The notes under the pieces: generated by a model
What the model saw: the letters and a program-made list of their open reading frames with translations, nothing else
Database searches by the model: none
Told to the model about the DNA's origin: nothing
Origin: Verrucomicrobium spinosum DSM 4136 = JCM 18804
GTDB taxonomy: Bacteria > Verrucomicrobiota > Verrucomicrobiia > Verrucomicrobiales > Verrucomicrobiaceae
NCBI RefSeq assembly: GCF_000172155.1
Contig: NZ_ABIZ01000001.1
Location: 6,295,105 to 6,359,104, forward strand
Direction: 5' to 3'
Length of the DNA: 64,000 nt
Program-made: the position numbers and the translations under genes
Shown here: piece after piece, positions 7,914 through 17,150 of the stretch
How the letters are laid out: the number at the start of each line of letters is the position of its first letter
How positions within the stretch are numbered: position 1 is the first letter of the stretch

Positions 7914-10900
7914 TCAATAGGGGGCAGTGGCGGCCGTCTCCCGGGTCTGCACGGCGGGTTTGGGTGCCTGGGTGTCACGAATCAGCTTGTCCATGGTAGG
8001 ATCAGCTTTCACCCCACGGGCCAGGGCATTTTTATAATGCTGTCTGGCCAAAGCCCAGTTGGGAGGATTGGAGGTGGCATAGAGGACCGCGAGATTGAAG
8101 TGAGCATCCCCGTAGCCGGGATCGATGGCGAGCGCTCCTTTGAACTCTGCCTCCGCCTTCGCACGGTTGCCCATTTTGGTGGCGATGATGCCCATATAGT
8201 GACGGGAGCGGGCGTTGTCGTTGCTCTTCTCCACGCTCTTGGCGAACATGGCATAGGCCTCATCCATCCTGCTCTGTTGGAAGTAGCTCACGCCCAAGCG
8301 GTAAAAGGCCACGGGATTTTCGGGATCGTACACCAGGCACTTCTGGAGCATGACTTCCGCCTCCTCATACTTGCCTTCTTGCAGGCGGATGCCAGCCAGA
8401 CTGGTGAGCGCGGTGATGTTCTTGGGATTGGCACGGAGAACATCCTGGTAGGCCACTGCGGCCCCAGCATAGTCGGCGCGAATCAGCACCTCTTCCGCAT
8501 GAGCCATGAGGCGCTCTTCCTCAGATGCATCATAGGCGAGCACGCGGCGGGGTGCCGCAACGGCCCCGGCTGAGGCGGGAGAGCGACCACTGGTGGTCTC
8601 CAGCGTCACATTCACCCCACTGGCAGCGAAGATCTCCTTCAACTGGGGTTCACTGAAGAGTGGCTCTTCCTCAACGGTGACCATGATTTTGCCTGCCGTC
8701 ATCTCCTCAAGGTTCTGCATGAGAGCGATGGAGGAGTTCTCAAGCTTCTTCATCTCCCCAATGACGATCTCCTTCGCCTGGCGCTGGCGCTCCTGCTGCC
8801 GCAACTGGCGCATGATGATATTGCGGAGCATCTCGTTCTCCTGGGAAAGTCGGGCCGATTCTCCCGGACTCACAGTGCCAGCCACCTGGGTCTTCGGCTG
8901 CTTGTCCAGCTCACGGCTCAGCTCCTTGAGCTTGACGGTGAGATCTGCCACCTGGGTCTGGTAAACGGTGTTTTCCTGACGCAGCCGGACCAGTTCGCCC
9001 TGGATGCTCGTGATCTGAGTCTTGAGAGCGGAAATTTCAGCATCCTTGCGCATTCCTTCGTCTTTCAAATTGGCCACATGGAGAGAGGCCTCTTCCAGCT
9101 GTTCTTTGAGGCGCTGGTTCTCCGCCATCAGGCGACGCAGGTCTTCTGCCTTGGGAGCATCCTTTGTAGCGGCAGCCAGGGCTGCCTCCAGCTTCCGCTG
9201 CGAGGCATCTTTCTCCGCCAGCTGCATGCGGAAGTCGTCACTGCGGATGGAATCTTCCAGCTTCGTCTCAGCAAGCTCCTGCTGGAGCTGCTTGTAGAGA
9301 GCTTCTTTGTCAGCAAGCTGCTTCTTGAGTTCGTCGGCCTGCTGGGCCATGCGACGGGCCGCGGCCAGATCGATCTCCATCTTGATGAGATCTGACTCCA
9401 GCTTCTTTTCCGTGGCCGCCTTGCTGGCGGACAGCTTGGCCATCTCCTGCGACTGGAATTTCTCCTTCTTGGTGCTCTCAAGCTCCAGGCGCACCTTGGC
9501 GAGATCCGCCTCCAGCTGCTTCTGGGCGGCATCCTTTTCGACAATCATTCGCTTCATTTCTTCCGCCAGCGCTGCACCACGACGGGCCTCCACGAGTTCG
9601 GCCTCCAGACGGGTCAGTTCATCCTGCAGCTTCTTTTGAAGTACATCCTTGTCCACCATGGCCACGCGCAATGCCTCAGCCTCGGCGGCACCTTGTTTGG
9701 CCGCAGTGAGTTCAGCCTCCAGTTTCTGCTGGGTGGCCTCCATAGAAGCGATGCTATTGTTCAAGTCCGTGGATTTCACGGCCGTGTTGTTGGCCGATGC
9801 CAGCTCTACCCGCAGCTTCGCCAGATCCCCTTCCAGCTTTGCTTGGAGCGCATCCTTCTCCATGATCGTCTTTTTCAACTCGGCTGCCTCTTTCGCCGAC
9901 TTTTGGGCCTGAGCCAGATCAGCCTCCAGCTTCTTCTGGGCGGCTTCTTTCTCGTTGATGGACTTCTTGAGTGTCGATGCTGTAGAGGCATCGGTTTTCG
10001 CCGTGGTCAACTCCTTGCGGGCAGCGGCCAGGTCCGTCTTCAACTTGGCGAGCTCTGCCGAAAGTTTTTCACTGGCCTCGTCCTTCTCCACGATGGAAGA
10101 CTTCAAGCCCGGCACTTCCCCAGCTGTCTTCTTGGCGGCAGCAAGCTCCCCCTCCAACTTGGTTTGCAAGGCCTCCTTTTCCTTGATGGTTTTGCGCAAG
10201 GCGGTGGCACCAGCCGCATCCGCCTTGGCCGTCGTCAGATCTTTTCGCGCTGACTCCAGATCCGACTTCACCGCAGCCAGCTCTGTTTCAAGCTTCTTGC
10301 TGGCTGCATCCTTGCTGGCGATTGAAGCTTTCAGCTCATCCACTTCCTGGGCAAACTTCCTGGCATCGGCGAGTTCGGACTCCAGCTTCTTTTGAAGTGC
10401 TTCCTTTTCCGCGACGGTGCGGCGCAGTTCAGCAGACATGACCACGCCTTTTTTTGCGTCGGCGAGATCCACTTCCACCCGGGCAAGATCGTTTTCCAAC
10501 TTCTGGCGCTCCAGATCCTTCTCCGCGATAGTCTTCTTGAGTTCCTCGGACAACATGGCATCCCGGCGGGCGGAGGCGAGTTCAGCTTCCAGACGACGCT
10601 GGGCCACCTCCTTCTCCGCCACGGTCTTTTTCAGATCCTCGTTCTCCTGGGCCTTCAGCCTCGCATCGGCGAGTTCGGACTCCAACTGCTTCTGAAGCGA
10701 CTCCTTCTCTGTGACGTTTTTCTTGAGCTGAACGGAGACGGGCGATCCACTCTTGGCACCGCGCAGTTCCCCCTTCAGCTTCTCGATCTCGCTTTCCAGG
10801 TTCTTTTGAGCGGTTTCCTTTTCCGCAATGGTCTTGCGCAGATCGAGCGCTTCCTGGGCTCCTTTACGAGCCTCGACAAGATCGGCCTCCAGCCTCTTCT

Positions 10901-11783
10901 GGGCGGTGTCCTTGTCCGCCAGGAGCTTTTTGAATTCATCCGGCTTGTCCCGCTTGATGATGTCAATCTCGTTTTCCAAACGCCGCTGAGTCGCCTGTAG
11001 GGATTCCTTCTCTTTCAGCAAGGAGTCCATCACCTTGGTGGACTCTGTGAGCTGATTTGTGGTCTTTTCCAGGAGGTCCGACACCATCTTCACCTCGCTG
11101 CGCGCCTTCTCCAACTCAGACTTGGAGGTCGTGTCGCGACTCTTGGTTTCCCGGCCCAGGGAATTGACCTTCTCATTGAGGTCCTTCATCTGACGCTCAA
11201 GGAGCATTTTCTCCTGTTGGGCGCGGTTTTTTTCCTGGAGGGTGGCGTTGTAGCTTTCGTCGTAGGCCTTGATCTGTGCTGCCATCTCCGAGTTCTTGCG
11301 TTGCAGGGCAAGGTACTGCTTGGTGAGGTCTTCCACTGCCATGTTCCCCGCGGGCAATGCAGGCGGCTCGTCCGCAACGGAAGGACGGGACGCACCAGCC
11401 CCCCCGGATGATCGAGGGGAAATCGCCTTTGGGCTGGCAGGAGCCGCCGCAGTTGCCGCCGCCGCTACGGGAGCAGGCCTGGCCCCGCCCAGCTTGGCGG
11501 AAAGTTGTTCCAGGGACTGTTCAATCGCCTTGAGACGATAAGTCACCACTTCTGGCTGCCATTGTGGAAAATCCTGCGAAACCTTGGCGACCAGCTGCCG
11601 GGCTTCTTCGTACTTTGCTTGAGCACCCCCCAGATCATTTGATTGCTCCAGCTTCTCCGCCTCGTTTTTCAGCATGTAGCCCCTGAAGTAGAGCTCTCCG
11701 GCCTCGCCTCCACCGCTTTGCGCCAGGGCGGCAAGCGGGCCGATGGCCAGCCAGCACAGTACGAGAGAAAGATAAGTGCGCAT
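7914..11783 (-). CDS. Giant secreted coiled-coil protein with C-terminal TPR domain
   Basis: A 1289-aa protein starting with a signal peptide (MRTYLSLVLCWLAIGPLAALAQ); the ATG at 11783 is chosen over one at 11807 because it opens the signal peptide directly. A TPR-like helical segment follows (to about residue 80), then an Ala/Pro/Ser-rich linker (about 100-130). Residues about 160-1010 are a long coiled coil. Within it, residues about 288-868 are a tandem array of 17 units anchored on the pattern EKxxxQKKLExxL, each 31, 38 or 45 residues long. Residues about 1088-1265 form several TPRs (for example ALTSLAGIRLQEGKYEEAE). It is likely periplasmic, as a spacer or scaffold, but no function is known. 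Confidence 0.88.
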   Translation of the reverse strand: MRTYLSLVLCWLAIGPLAALAQSGGGEAGELYFRGYMLKNEAEKLEQSNDLGGAQAKYEEARQLVAKVSQDFPQWQPEVVTYRLKAIEQSLEQLSAKLGGARPAPVAAAATAAAPASPKAISPRSSGGAGASRPSVADEPPALPAGNMAVEDLTKQYLALQRKNSEMAAQIKAYDESYNATLQEKNRAQQEKMLLERQMKDLNEKVNSLGRETKSRDTTSKSELEKARSEVKMVSDLLEKTTNQLTESTKVMDSLLKEKESLQATQRRLENEIDIIKRDKPDEFKKLLADKDTAQKRLEADLVEARKGAQEALDLRKTIAEKETAQKNLESEIEKLKGELRGAKSGSPVSVQLKKNVTEKESLQKQLESELADARLKAQENEDLKKTVAEKEVAQRRLEAELASARRDAMLSEELKKTIAEKDLERQKLENDLARVEVDLADAKKGVVMSAELRRTVAEKEALQKKLESELADARKFAQEVDELKASIASKDAASKKLETELAAVKSDLESARKDLTTAKADAAGATALRKTIKEKEALQTKLEGELAAAKKTAGEVPGLKSSIVEKDEASEKLSAELAKLKTDLAAARKELTTAKTDASTASTLKKSINEKEAAQKKLEADLAQAQKSAKEAAELKKTIMEKDALQAKLEGDLAKLRVELASANNTAVKSTDLNNSIASMEATQQKLEAELTAAKQGAAEAEALRVAMVDKDVLQKKLQDELTRLEAELVEARRGAALAEEMKRMIVEKDAAQKQLEADLAKVRLELESTKKEKFQSQEMAKLSASKAATEKKLESDLIKMEIDLAAARRMAQQADELKKQLADKEALYKQLQQELAETKLEDSIRSDDFRMQLAEKDASQRKLEAALAAATKDAPKAEDLRRLMAENQRLKEQLEEASLHVANLKDEGMRKDAEISALKTQITSIQGELVRLRQENTVYQTQVADLTVKLKELSRELDKQPKTQVAGTVSPGESARLSQENEMLRNIIMRQLRQQERQRQAKEIVIGEMKKLENSSIALMQNLEEMTAGKIMVTVEEEPLFSEPQLKEIFAASGVNVTLETTSGRSPASAGAVAAPRRVLAYDASEEERLMAHAEEVLIRADYAGAAVAYQDVLRANPKNITALTSLAGIRLQEGKYEEAEVMLQKCLVYDPENPVAFYRLGVSYFQQSRMDEAYAMFAKSVEKSNDNARSRHYMGIIATKMGNRAKAEAEFKGALAIDPGYGDAHFNLAVLYATSNPPNWALARQHYKNALARGVKADPTMDKLIRDTQAPKPAVQTRETAATAPY
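9178..10920 (-). repeat. Coding tandem repeat array, 17 units of 31/38/45 codons
   Basis: Between these positions the giant coiled-coil gene consists of diverged units that each begin with a version of AEKEALQKKLESEL. Counted unit to unit the lengths are 31, 38, 31, 31, 38, 31, 45, 31, 45, 31, 38, 31, 38, 38, 38 and 32 residues. The lengths therefore step by one heptad (7 residues) from a 31-residue base. The units are too diverged to be a recent DNA duplication. Confidence 0.85.
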
Positions 11784-11916
11784 GATGGGAAAAGGAGTCG
11801 GGATCATAAACTGCCGCCCTCCGCTTGTCTATCAAGCGGAATGCCACCCAGTCTCCTGATATTTGTGAATTGCCATGGGAATCCAAGGACAATTTAGCGT
11901 TAAAACGCCGTGAATT

Positions 11917-12567
11917 TCAGACATGCTCGATGACGTCTTCTGGCTGGAACCGCACCTTGGGCAGGTAGGCGTAGCGGTCATCCTCTGACCGATAGCCTGC
12001 GGGGCAGAGAACTGCCGTGGTGTAACCACGGGTGGCGAGCCCCAGCGCTTCGTCCATCTTTGCAGGAACAAAACCCTCCATGGGACAAGTATCGATGCCC
12101 AAAAGGGCCGCCACTGCCATGAACTGGCCCAGGGCGATGTAGGCCTGGCACTTGGCCCACTGCGCGAGGTCTTCCTGAGACATGCCGTGCACCAACGTCT
12201 TCATGACCATGTTTTTGAAGCCCATGAGCGCGTCTGGAGTGCCGCCACGCACCTCCGCCATGCGGAAGAGGTTGGCATCCACATCCGTCTCGGCATAGCC
12301 GTTACGCACGGCCAGAACCACGAGATGTGAAGCATCCGCAACCTGTCGCTGACGCCAGGCGTGAGGCACCAAGGCCTCCCTCACCACGGGATCAGTGATG
12401 ACCAGGAACTTCCAGGGCTGAAGCCCATAGGAGGAAGGCGTCAAGACCAGCGACTCTTCCAGCACCGCCCAAGTCTCTGCCGGGATCTTCTTCGAGGGAT
12501 CAAACACCTTGGTGGCGTAACGCCACTGGAGGGCCTCGATGACGGAGGAGGAAGAAATCGGAGTCAT
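11917..12567 (-). CDS. Nitroreductase family NAD(P)H-dependent flavoprotein
   Basis: A 216-aa FMN-dependent reductase of the NfsB/nitroreductase superfamily. The N-terminus WRYATKVFDPSKKIP matches the flavin-binding RY(A/S)xxxFD motif, followed by SSYGLQPWKFLVI, another conserved flavin/substrate region. Toward the C-terminus are QAYIALGQFMAVAALLGIDTCPMEGF and LCPAGYRSEDD, also typical. The physiological substrate is unknown (quinones or nitroaromatics are usual). The ATG at 12567 fits the family's start. It lies downstream of citrate synthase, separated by a strong terminator that ends about 16 nt before the start codon. Confidence 0.9.
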   Translation of the reverse strand: MTPISSSSVIEALQWRYATKVFDPSKKIPAETWAVLEESLVLTPSSYGLQPWKFLVITDPVVREALVPHAWRQRQVADASHLVVLAVRNGYAETDVDANLFRMAEVRGGTPDALMGFKNMVMKTLVHGMSQEDLAQWAKCQAYIALGQFMAVAALLGIDTCPMEGFVPAKMDEALGLATRGYTTAVLCPAGYRSEDDRYAYLPKVRFQPEDVIEHV

Positions 12568-12582
12568 GGCCGGAAATACAAG

Positions 12583-12620
12583 ACAAAAAAAGAAAGGGCC
12601 CAGGTGATCCAGGGCCCTTT
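12583..12620 (-). terminator. Intrinsic terminator of the citrate synthase gene
   Basis: A perfect 9-bp stem (AAAGGGCCC at 12593-12601 pairing with GGGCCCTTT at 12612-12620) with a 10-nt loop. On the minus strand it is followed at once by a run of seven T residues (12585-12591). It lies 53 bp after the citrate synthase stop and directly before the nitroreductase start. Confidence 0.85.
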
Positions 12621-12672
12621 GTTTCAAAACGCCCAGGACCAGTGGGTCAGAGGGCTCTACATCCACCTCGTC

Positions 12673-13797
12673 CTAGCGCTCGTCAATGGGAAGCACTTTC
12701 TGGCCGTAGGCCTTGCCCACGTACTCACTCAACGGGCGGAACAGGCGGTTTTCGGACCACTGCTCCAACACATGCGCGGTCCAGCCACTCATGCGGGAGA
12801 TGGCAAAAATGGGGGTGAAAAGATCGGTCGGGATGCCGAGGCTGTAGTAAACCGTGGCGCTGTAGAAATCCACGTTGGCATTGAGTCCCTTTTGATCGCG
12901 CATGATGGTGGCGATGCGCTCTGACATCTGGATCCATTTTGGCTCACCCAATTGGTTGCTGAGCTTGATCGCCATTTCCTTGAGATGAGGTGCGCGGGGA
13001 TCCAGGACCTTGTACACGCGATGGCCAATCCCCATGATCTTTTTCTTCTGAGCCAGAGCGTCCTCGACCCAGGAGTCCACTTTGTCCACGCCGCCGATTT
13101 CCTCAAGCATGTGGATCACACCCTCGTTGGCACCACCGTGAAGCGGGCCTTTGAGAGCCCCGATCGCAGCGCTGATGGCCGAGAACATATCCGAAAGGGT
13201 GGAGGCAACCACTCGGGCAGTGAACGTGCTGGCATTGAAGCCATGCTCCGCATGCAGCACATAGGCCACGTCGAGAGTCTGTTCAGCCTCCTTGCTAGGC
13301 ACCTCACCCGTGATGAGATAAAGGAAATGCGCAGCTTCACCAAGATCCTTGCAAACAGGAGGAAGGGAGAGGCCCTGGCGGGCACGATGAAAATAGGCTG
13401 CCACGATCCCGATCTGGGAGACGAGCTTGATGGCGGTGGCCAACTCTGCCCCCATGTTCAGATCATGGCGCTGGGTGTCATAACAGCCCAGCATGGACAC
13501 GGCCGTGCGCATGATGTCGATGGGCTTGGCGGACTTCGGCGCATGAACCAGGAAGTCGATTACCCCTTGGGGCAGCTCACGCTCGGCCCGCAGGGCGGTG
13601 GTCAGCGCGTCCAGCTCCGCCCGGTTGGGCAGGCGCTGGTGCCAGAGGAGGTACACCACCTCTTCATATGAGACCTTGCCAGCCAGCTCATTGATGTCGT
13701 ACCCGCAATAAAAGAGGATGCCTTCCGCACCCTTCACTTCGCCGAGCCGCGTTTCCGCAGCAACCACACCTTCGAGACCTTTTGATACGACAGCCAT
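12673..13797 (-). CDS. gltA: Citrate synthase
   Basis: Condenses acetyl-CoA with oxaloacetate in the citric acid cycle. The 374-aa protein has the length of the short (type I, CitZ-like) enzymes. Catalytic regions are visible: HAEHGFNAST (first catalytic His region), GPLHGGANE, GIGHRVYKVLDPRAP (second His and CoA-binding), and NVDFYSATVYY, which holds the catalytic Asp. The start at 13797 is the first ATG that gives a family-like N-terminus (AVVSKGLEGVVAAETR); the 38 codons upstream do not match the family. Its transcript ends at the terminator at 12583-12620. Confidence 0.96.
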   Translation of the reverse strand: MAVVSKGLEGVVAAETRLGEVKGAEGILFYCGYDINELAGKVSYEEVVYLLWHQRLPNRAELDALTTALRAERELPQGVIDFLVHAPKSAKPIDIMRTAVSMLGCYDTQRHDLNMGAELATAIKLVSQIGIVAAYFHRARQGLSLPPVCKDLGEAAHFLYLITGEVPSKEAEQTLDVAYVLHAEHGFNASTFTARVVASTLSDMFSAISAAIGALKGPLHGGANEGVIHMLEEIGGVDKVDSWVEDALAQKKKIMGIGHRVYKVLDPRAPHLKEMAIKLSNQLGEPKWIQMSERIATIMRDQKGLNANVDFYSATVYYSLGIPTDLFTPIFAISRMSGWTAHVLEQWSENRLFRPLSEYVGKAYGQKVLPIDER

Positions 13798-14058
13798 GAC
13801 AGAGAGTTGGTGAACGTTGAAAAGTATGCCCGTGATGCCTCCGCCAGGAGATCCTGTTCCAAGCGCGGTCACGGACAGGATTGTGTTAGCTGCGGGCCGG
13901 ATTTCACTCAAGCGAAAACCGCGCCATCCGAGCCCCGATTTGCGCTTCTCTCATCAACTATGCCTTTGGCAAACCTGAGGCATACGGAGAGGTTTGCAGA
14001 CATTCTTCTTACAATTTCAGATTTCCCCTGATTCTTCGGAAAAGACTACCCTGGGCTC

Positions 14059-15312
14059 ATGAGAACTTCATTTTTGCCCTTGGTGGCTGTCCTCGCGACA
14101 ACTGCCGTCGTCTTGTCGGCCGAAAACTACCACGTCCACGAGTGGGGGACGATGACCCAAGTGGCGGGATCTGACGGAGCGCCGCTGAAGTGGCACCAAC
14201 CTTCGTCCGACCTTTCAGGCCTGCCCGGCTTTGTCGGACTCAATCTCTTTCAAGCCAAAAATCTGGGCAGCGCTCTGGTACGCATGGAGACGCCGGTGTT
14301 GTACTTCTATCCCCAAAGTCCCCTAAAAGGCACCGCGAGCGTGACGATGGAGAACGGCCGGATCACTGAGTGGTACCCTTTTCCCGCATCGCCCCCCACC
14401 AGCCTGACGGCTAAGGTGGGCGAACCCGTCAACCTTTCGGCCCCTGTGGAGTGGCGATTTGAGCTCCTGCCTCCGGATGACAAAACAGCTCTTGGCCAGA
14501 TCCCTCCAGCGCCTCGCGGCCGGGGCGATCACTATGCCCACGCGAGAGAGGTGCCAGACGCCTGGATTGTCCGGTCAACCCATCCCACTGGCTCGACACA
14601 GGCAGATAAGTTCATTTTCTACCGGGGCGCTGCAGACCTGAACATCCCTCTGCTCGTCACCGCCCCCTCGGATACGGAACTGAGGCTGATCAACACCTAC
14701 TCTGAGCCCATCACGAGGGCGTTCCTGCTGCGGGTGGAAAACAACCGTGCCTCCTGGCGCAAGCTGGAAACGCTTCCCGTGGCACCAAAGGACTCTCCCA
14801 CGCTGGCGATCGAACCACCCGCAACCTCTGTGAACGAGGCAGCCACTTCATTGGCAGAAGCCGTGAAGCAGGAGCTCACCTCCGCAGGACTGACTCCTGC
14901 CGAAGCTGCCGCGATGGTCGCCACCTGGAAGGAAGCCTGGTTCAAGGAGCCTGGCACACGTGTCCTGGCTCTGCTGCCTGAAAGCTGGGTAAATGCGGTA
15001 CTCCCCCTGAAACTGTCCCCAACACCCACGAAGGTGAAACGGGTCTTTGTCGCCAGAATGGAAGTGTTCCCCCCTTCCCAGGAAAAGGCGGTGGCCGCCT
15101 TGCTGGACCAGGCCGTGACAGAACGTGCCACTCCAGCCCTCGCAGCAGCCTTTCAAAAGCTCCAGATGGGGCGGTTTGGCTCTGCCGGACTCGAAAGGGC
15201 TGCGGCCATGAAACGATTGGCGCTACAGACAGCCTTCTACGAGCTGCAAGCCAGTGCCCAGAAGCTCCAGGCCTCTGCCGACGATACCCCTCCGTCTGCC
15301 TCCTCCAGATAA
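14059..15312 (+). CDS. Secreted protein of unknown function with HEWGTMT motif
   Basis: A 417-aa protein with a cleavable signal peptide (MRTSFLPLVAVLATTAVVLSA). Right after it comes YHVHEWGTMTQVAGSDG, a motif I associate with uncharacterised exported proteins of Verrucomicrobia, Planctomycetes and related bacteria. Other features are the ETPVLYFY segment, a DKFIFYRGAADLNIPLLV segment and a C-terminal helical tail rich in Ala and Gln. No known catalytic motif is seen. It is followed 44 bp later by a membrane protein on the same strand, with which it may be co-transcribed. The location is periplasm or outside the cell. Confidence 0.75.
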   Translation: MRTSFLPLVAVLATTAVVLSAENYHVHEWGTMTQVAGSDGAPLKWHQPSSDLSGLPGFVGLNLFQAKNLGSALVRMETPVLYFYPQSPLKGTASVTMENGRITEWYPFPASPPTSLTAKVGEPVNLSAPVEWRFELLPPDDKTALGQIPPAPRGRGDHYAHAREVPDAWIVRSTHPTGSTQADKFIFYRGAADLNIPLLVTAPSDTELRLINTYSEPITRAFLLRVENNRASWRKLETLPVAPKDSPTLAIEPPATSVNEAATSLAEAVKQELTSAGLTPAEAAAMVATWKEAWFKEPGTRVLALLPESWVNAVLPLKLSPTPTKVKRVFVARMEVFPPSQEKAVAALLDQAVTERATPALAAAFQKLQMGRFGSAGLERAAAMKRLALQTAFYELQASAQKLQASADDTPPSASSR

Positions 15313-15356
15313 TCACTGCTGAATTGCCCGCTTGACGCCGGGACACCTGGCCTGCC

Positions 15357-16133
15357 ATGCTTCTAGCCATGGCAGGCAAAGCGGCTGCATCACCGCCAAC
15401 CGACAACAGGGGCGCAACACTCGCCGCCAACCAGAAACACCGCCGCCATGTCCTGCGGTTGGCCGGGATCTTTTTGTTGGCGATCCTGCTTTCTGGGTGG
15501 GGCCCGCACTACCGTCACGACTGGCTGCTGGAGAATGCCCTGGTCATGGCTGCCATTCCAGTGCTCTACGCCATCTACCGGAAGCTCCCCTTCTCGCGCA
15601 TGTCCTGGACTCTGGTCTGCATTTTTCTCTGTCTGCACGAACTGGGTGCCCACTACACCTACGCAAGGGTGCCCTACGATGCCTTCTTCCAGAACGCCTT
15701 CGGCATTTCCCTAAACGAAGCCCTGGGATGGGAGCGGAACAACTTCGACCGCGTGATCCACTTTATGTACGGCTTCCTCCTGGCCTACCCGATCCGTGAG
15801 ATCTTCCTCTCACTCGCCAATGCCAGGGGATTCTGGGGTTATTTCCTTCCCCTGGATCTCACGCTTTCCACGTCCGCCTTGTTTGAACTCATTGAGTGGG
15901 CTGCGGCGGAGGTGTTTGGTGGCGACCTCGGAGCGGCTTATCTGGGCACCCAAGGGGATCCTTGGGATGCCCACAAAGACATGGCGCTGGCGGCTCTGGG
16001 CGCCCTGATCGCCATGGCCGCCACCGCCATCATCAACTTGCGGTATCATCGCGACTTTGCCCGTGAGTGGGCAGAGAGTCTTAGGGTGAAGAGGAAAGGC
16101 GTTAGACGTTATGGGTTAAGGGTTAGGAGTTGA
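15357..16133 (+). CDS. DUF2238 (YjdF-like) multi-pass membrane protein
   Basis: A 258-aa membrane protein with about five to six hydrophobic segments. The central LHELGAHYTYARVPYDAFF and RNNFDRVIHFMYGFLLAYP patterns, and IEWAAAEVFGGDLGAAYLGTQGDPWDAH near the C-terminus, match the DUF2238/YjdF family of unknown function. Conserved His, Glu and Asp residues in the membrane suggest a transport or redox role, but this is inference. The last dozen residues (GVRRYGLRVRS) are encoded by a GTTAG-rich repeat arm, so the C-terminal tail may have been added by repeat invasion. It converges with sucD. Confidence 0.8.
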   Translation: MLLAMAGKAAASPPTDNRGATLAANQKHRRHVLRLAGIFLLAILLSGWGPHYRHDWLLENALVMAAIPVLYAIYRKLPFSRMSWTLVCIFLCLHELGAHYTYARVPYDAFFQNAFGISLNEALGWERNNFDRVIHFMYGFLLAYPIREIFLSLANARGFWGYFLPLDLTLSTSALFELIEWAAAEVFGGDLGAAYLGTQGDPWDAHKDMALAALGALIAMAATAIINLRYHRDFAREWAESLRVKRKGVRRYGLRVRS

Positions 16134-16198
16134 ACTTCGGCACCGGAGCGCCAGCCCACTCTTAACCCACAACACCTAACGCTTAACATCTAACCCAT
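16101..16198. repeat. GTTAG/CTAAC imperfect inverted repeat between convergent genes
   Basis: The left arm (about 16101-16130) is built of GTTAGACGTTATGGGTTAAG-type words and the right arm (about 16157-16198) of complementary CTTAACCC, CCTAACGCTTAAC and TAACCC words. Together they can form a long imperfect hairpin between the ends of the YjdF-like gene and sucD. It could end both transcripts. The left arm supplies the stop region of the YjdF-like gene. Confidence 0.6.
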
Positions 16199-16199
16199 T

Positions 16200-17108
16200 C
16201 TACAACTTGCCCATGACCCGAAGGAGGGTCACGGCCATGTCAGCCGGGGAATCCGAGACGGCGATGCCACACTCTGCGAGGATCTTCTTCTTGGCCTCTG
16301 CGGTGTCTTCTTCACCGCCCACGATGGCACCGGCGTGGCCCATGCGACGCCCGGGAGGGGCGGTGGCTCCGGCAATGAAGCCGGCGATGGGCTTTTTGCA
16401 GTTTTCCTTGGCCCAGCGGGCAGCCTCAGCTTCGGCGCTTCCGCCGATTTCACCGATCATGATGATGCCTTCGGTTTCCGGGTCTTCGTTGAACATTTTC
16501 AGCACGTCGAGGTGGGAGGTCCCGTTCACCGGATCACCACCGATGCCAACGCAAGTGCTTTGGCCATAGCCGCGAGTGGTCAACTGCCAGACAGCCTCAT
16601 AGGTGAGGGTGCCGGAACGCGAGACCACGCCGATATTGCCGCGCTTATGGATGTATCCCGGAGCGATGCCGATACGGCAACCGCCGTAAGACTTGTCGCC
16701 GGTACCAGGAGTGACGAGGCCTGGGCAATTCGGTCCGATCAAGCGGGTTTTGCTGCCCTGCATGGCGGACTTCACCTTGATCATGTCATTGACCGGGATG
16801 CCTTCGGTGATGCAAACAACGAGATCAAGTCCGGCGTCCACACCTTCCAAAATGGCATCGGCAGCGAAAGGCGGCGGCACAAAGATGACGCTCACGGTCG
16901 CCCCGGTCTGCTTCACCGCTTCATCAACAGTGTCATAAACAGGTACTTTGTGGGTGCCGTGATCGAACGTCTGGCCACCCTTGCCGGGAGTGACACCCGC
17001 CACAAGCTGCGTGCCGTAATCGAGCGACGCTTTCGCGTGGCGTGAACCAAAGTCGCCAGTGATACCCTGGACGAGAATGCGGGTGGAGGGATCAACGAGA
17101 ATAGACAT
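16200..17108 (-). CDS. sucD: Succinate--CoA ligase, alpha subunit
   Basis: Alpha subunit of succinyl-CoA synthetase, which makes ATP or GTP from succinyl-CoA in the citric acid cycle. The 302-aa length is normal. [21 protein letters not shown] is the CoA-binding Rossmann region, [12 protein letters not shown] follows, and [13 protein letters not shown] carries the phosphorylated active-site His. It is the last gene of the operon sucC - VOC protein - sucD, 42 bp after the VOC gene. Confidence 0.97.
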   Translation of the reverse strand: MSILVDPSTRILVQGITGDFGSRHAKASLDYGTQLVAGVTPGKGGQTFDHGTHKVPVYDTVDEAVKQTGATVSVIFVPPPFAADAILEGVDAGLDLVVCITEGIPVNDMIKVKSAMQGSKTRLIGPNCPGLVTPGTGDKSYGGCRIGIAPGYIHKRGNIGVVSRSGTLTYEAVWQLTTRGYGQSTCVGIGGDPVNGTSHLDVLKMFNEDPETEGIIMIGEIGGSAEAEAARWAKENCKKPIAGFIAGATAPPGRRMGHAGAIVGGEEDTAEAKKKILAECGIAVSDSPADMAVTLLRVMGKL

Positions 17109-17150
17109 GGGGAAAGGGATAAGGGAAAAGGGTCAAGGCAAAAGGCTGGA

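Noticed and set aside
6214-7920. 568-codon plus-strand frame
   Set aside because: It is wholly antisense to the PpiD/SurA-like gene, has a composition rich in Leu, Gly and His with no coherent domain, and is the by-product of codon bias.
13798-14058. Short plus-strand frame in the spacer upstream of the HEWGT gene
   Set aside because: The composition is unlike a real protein; probably leader and promoter DNA only.
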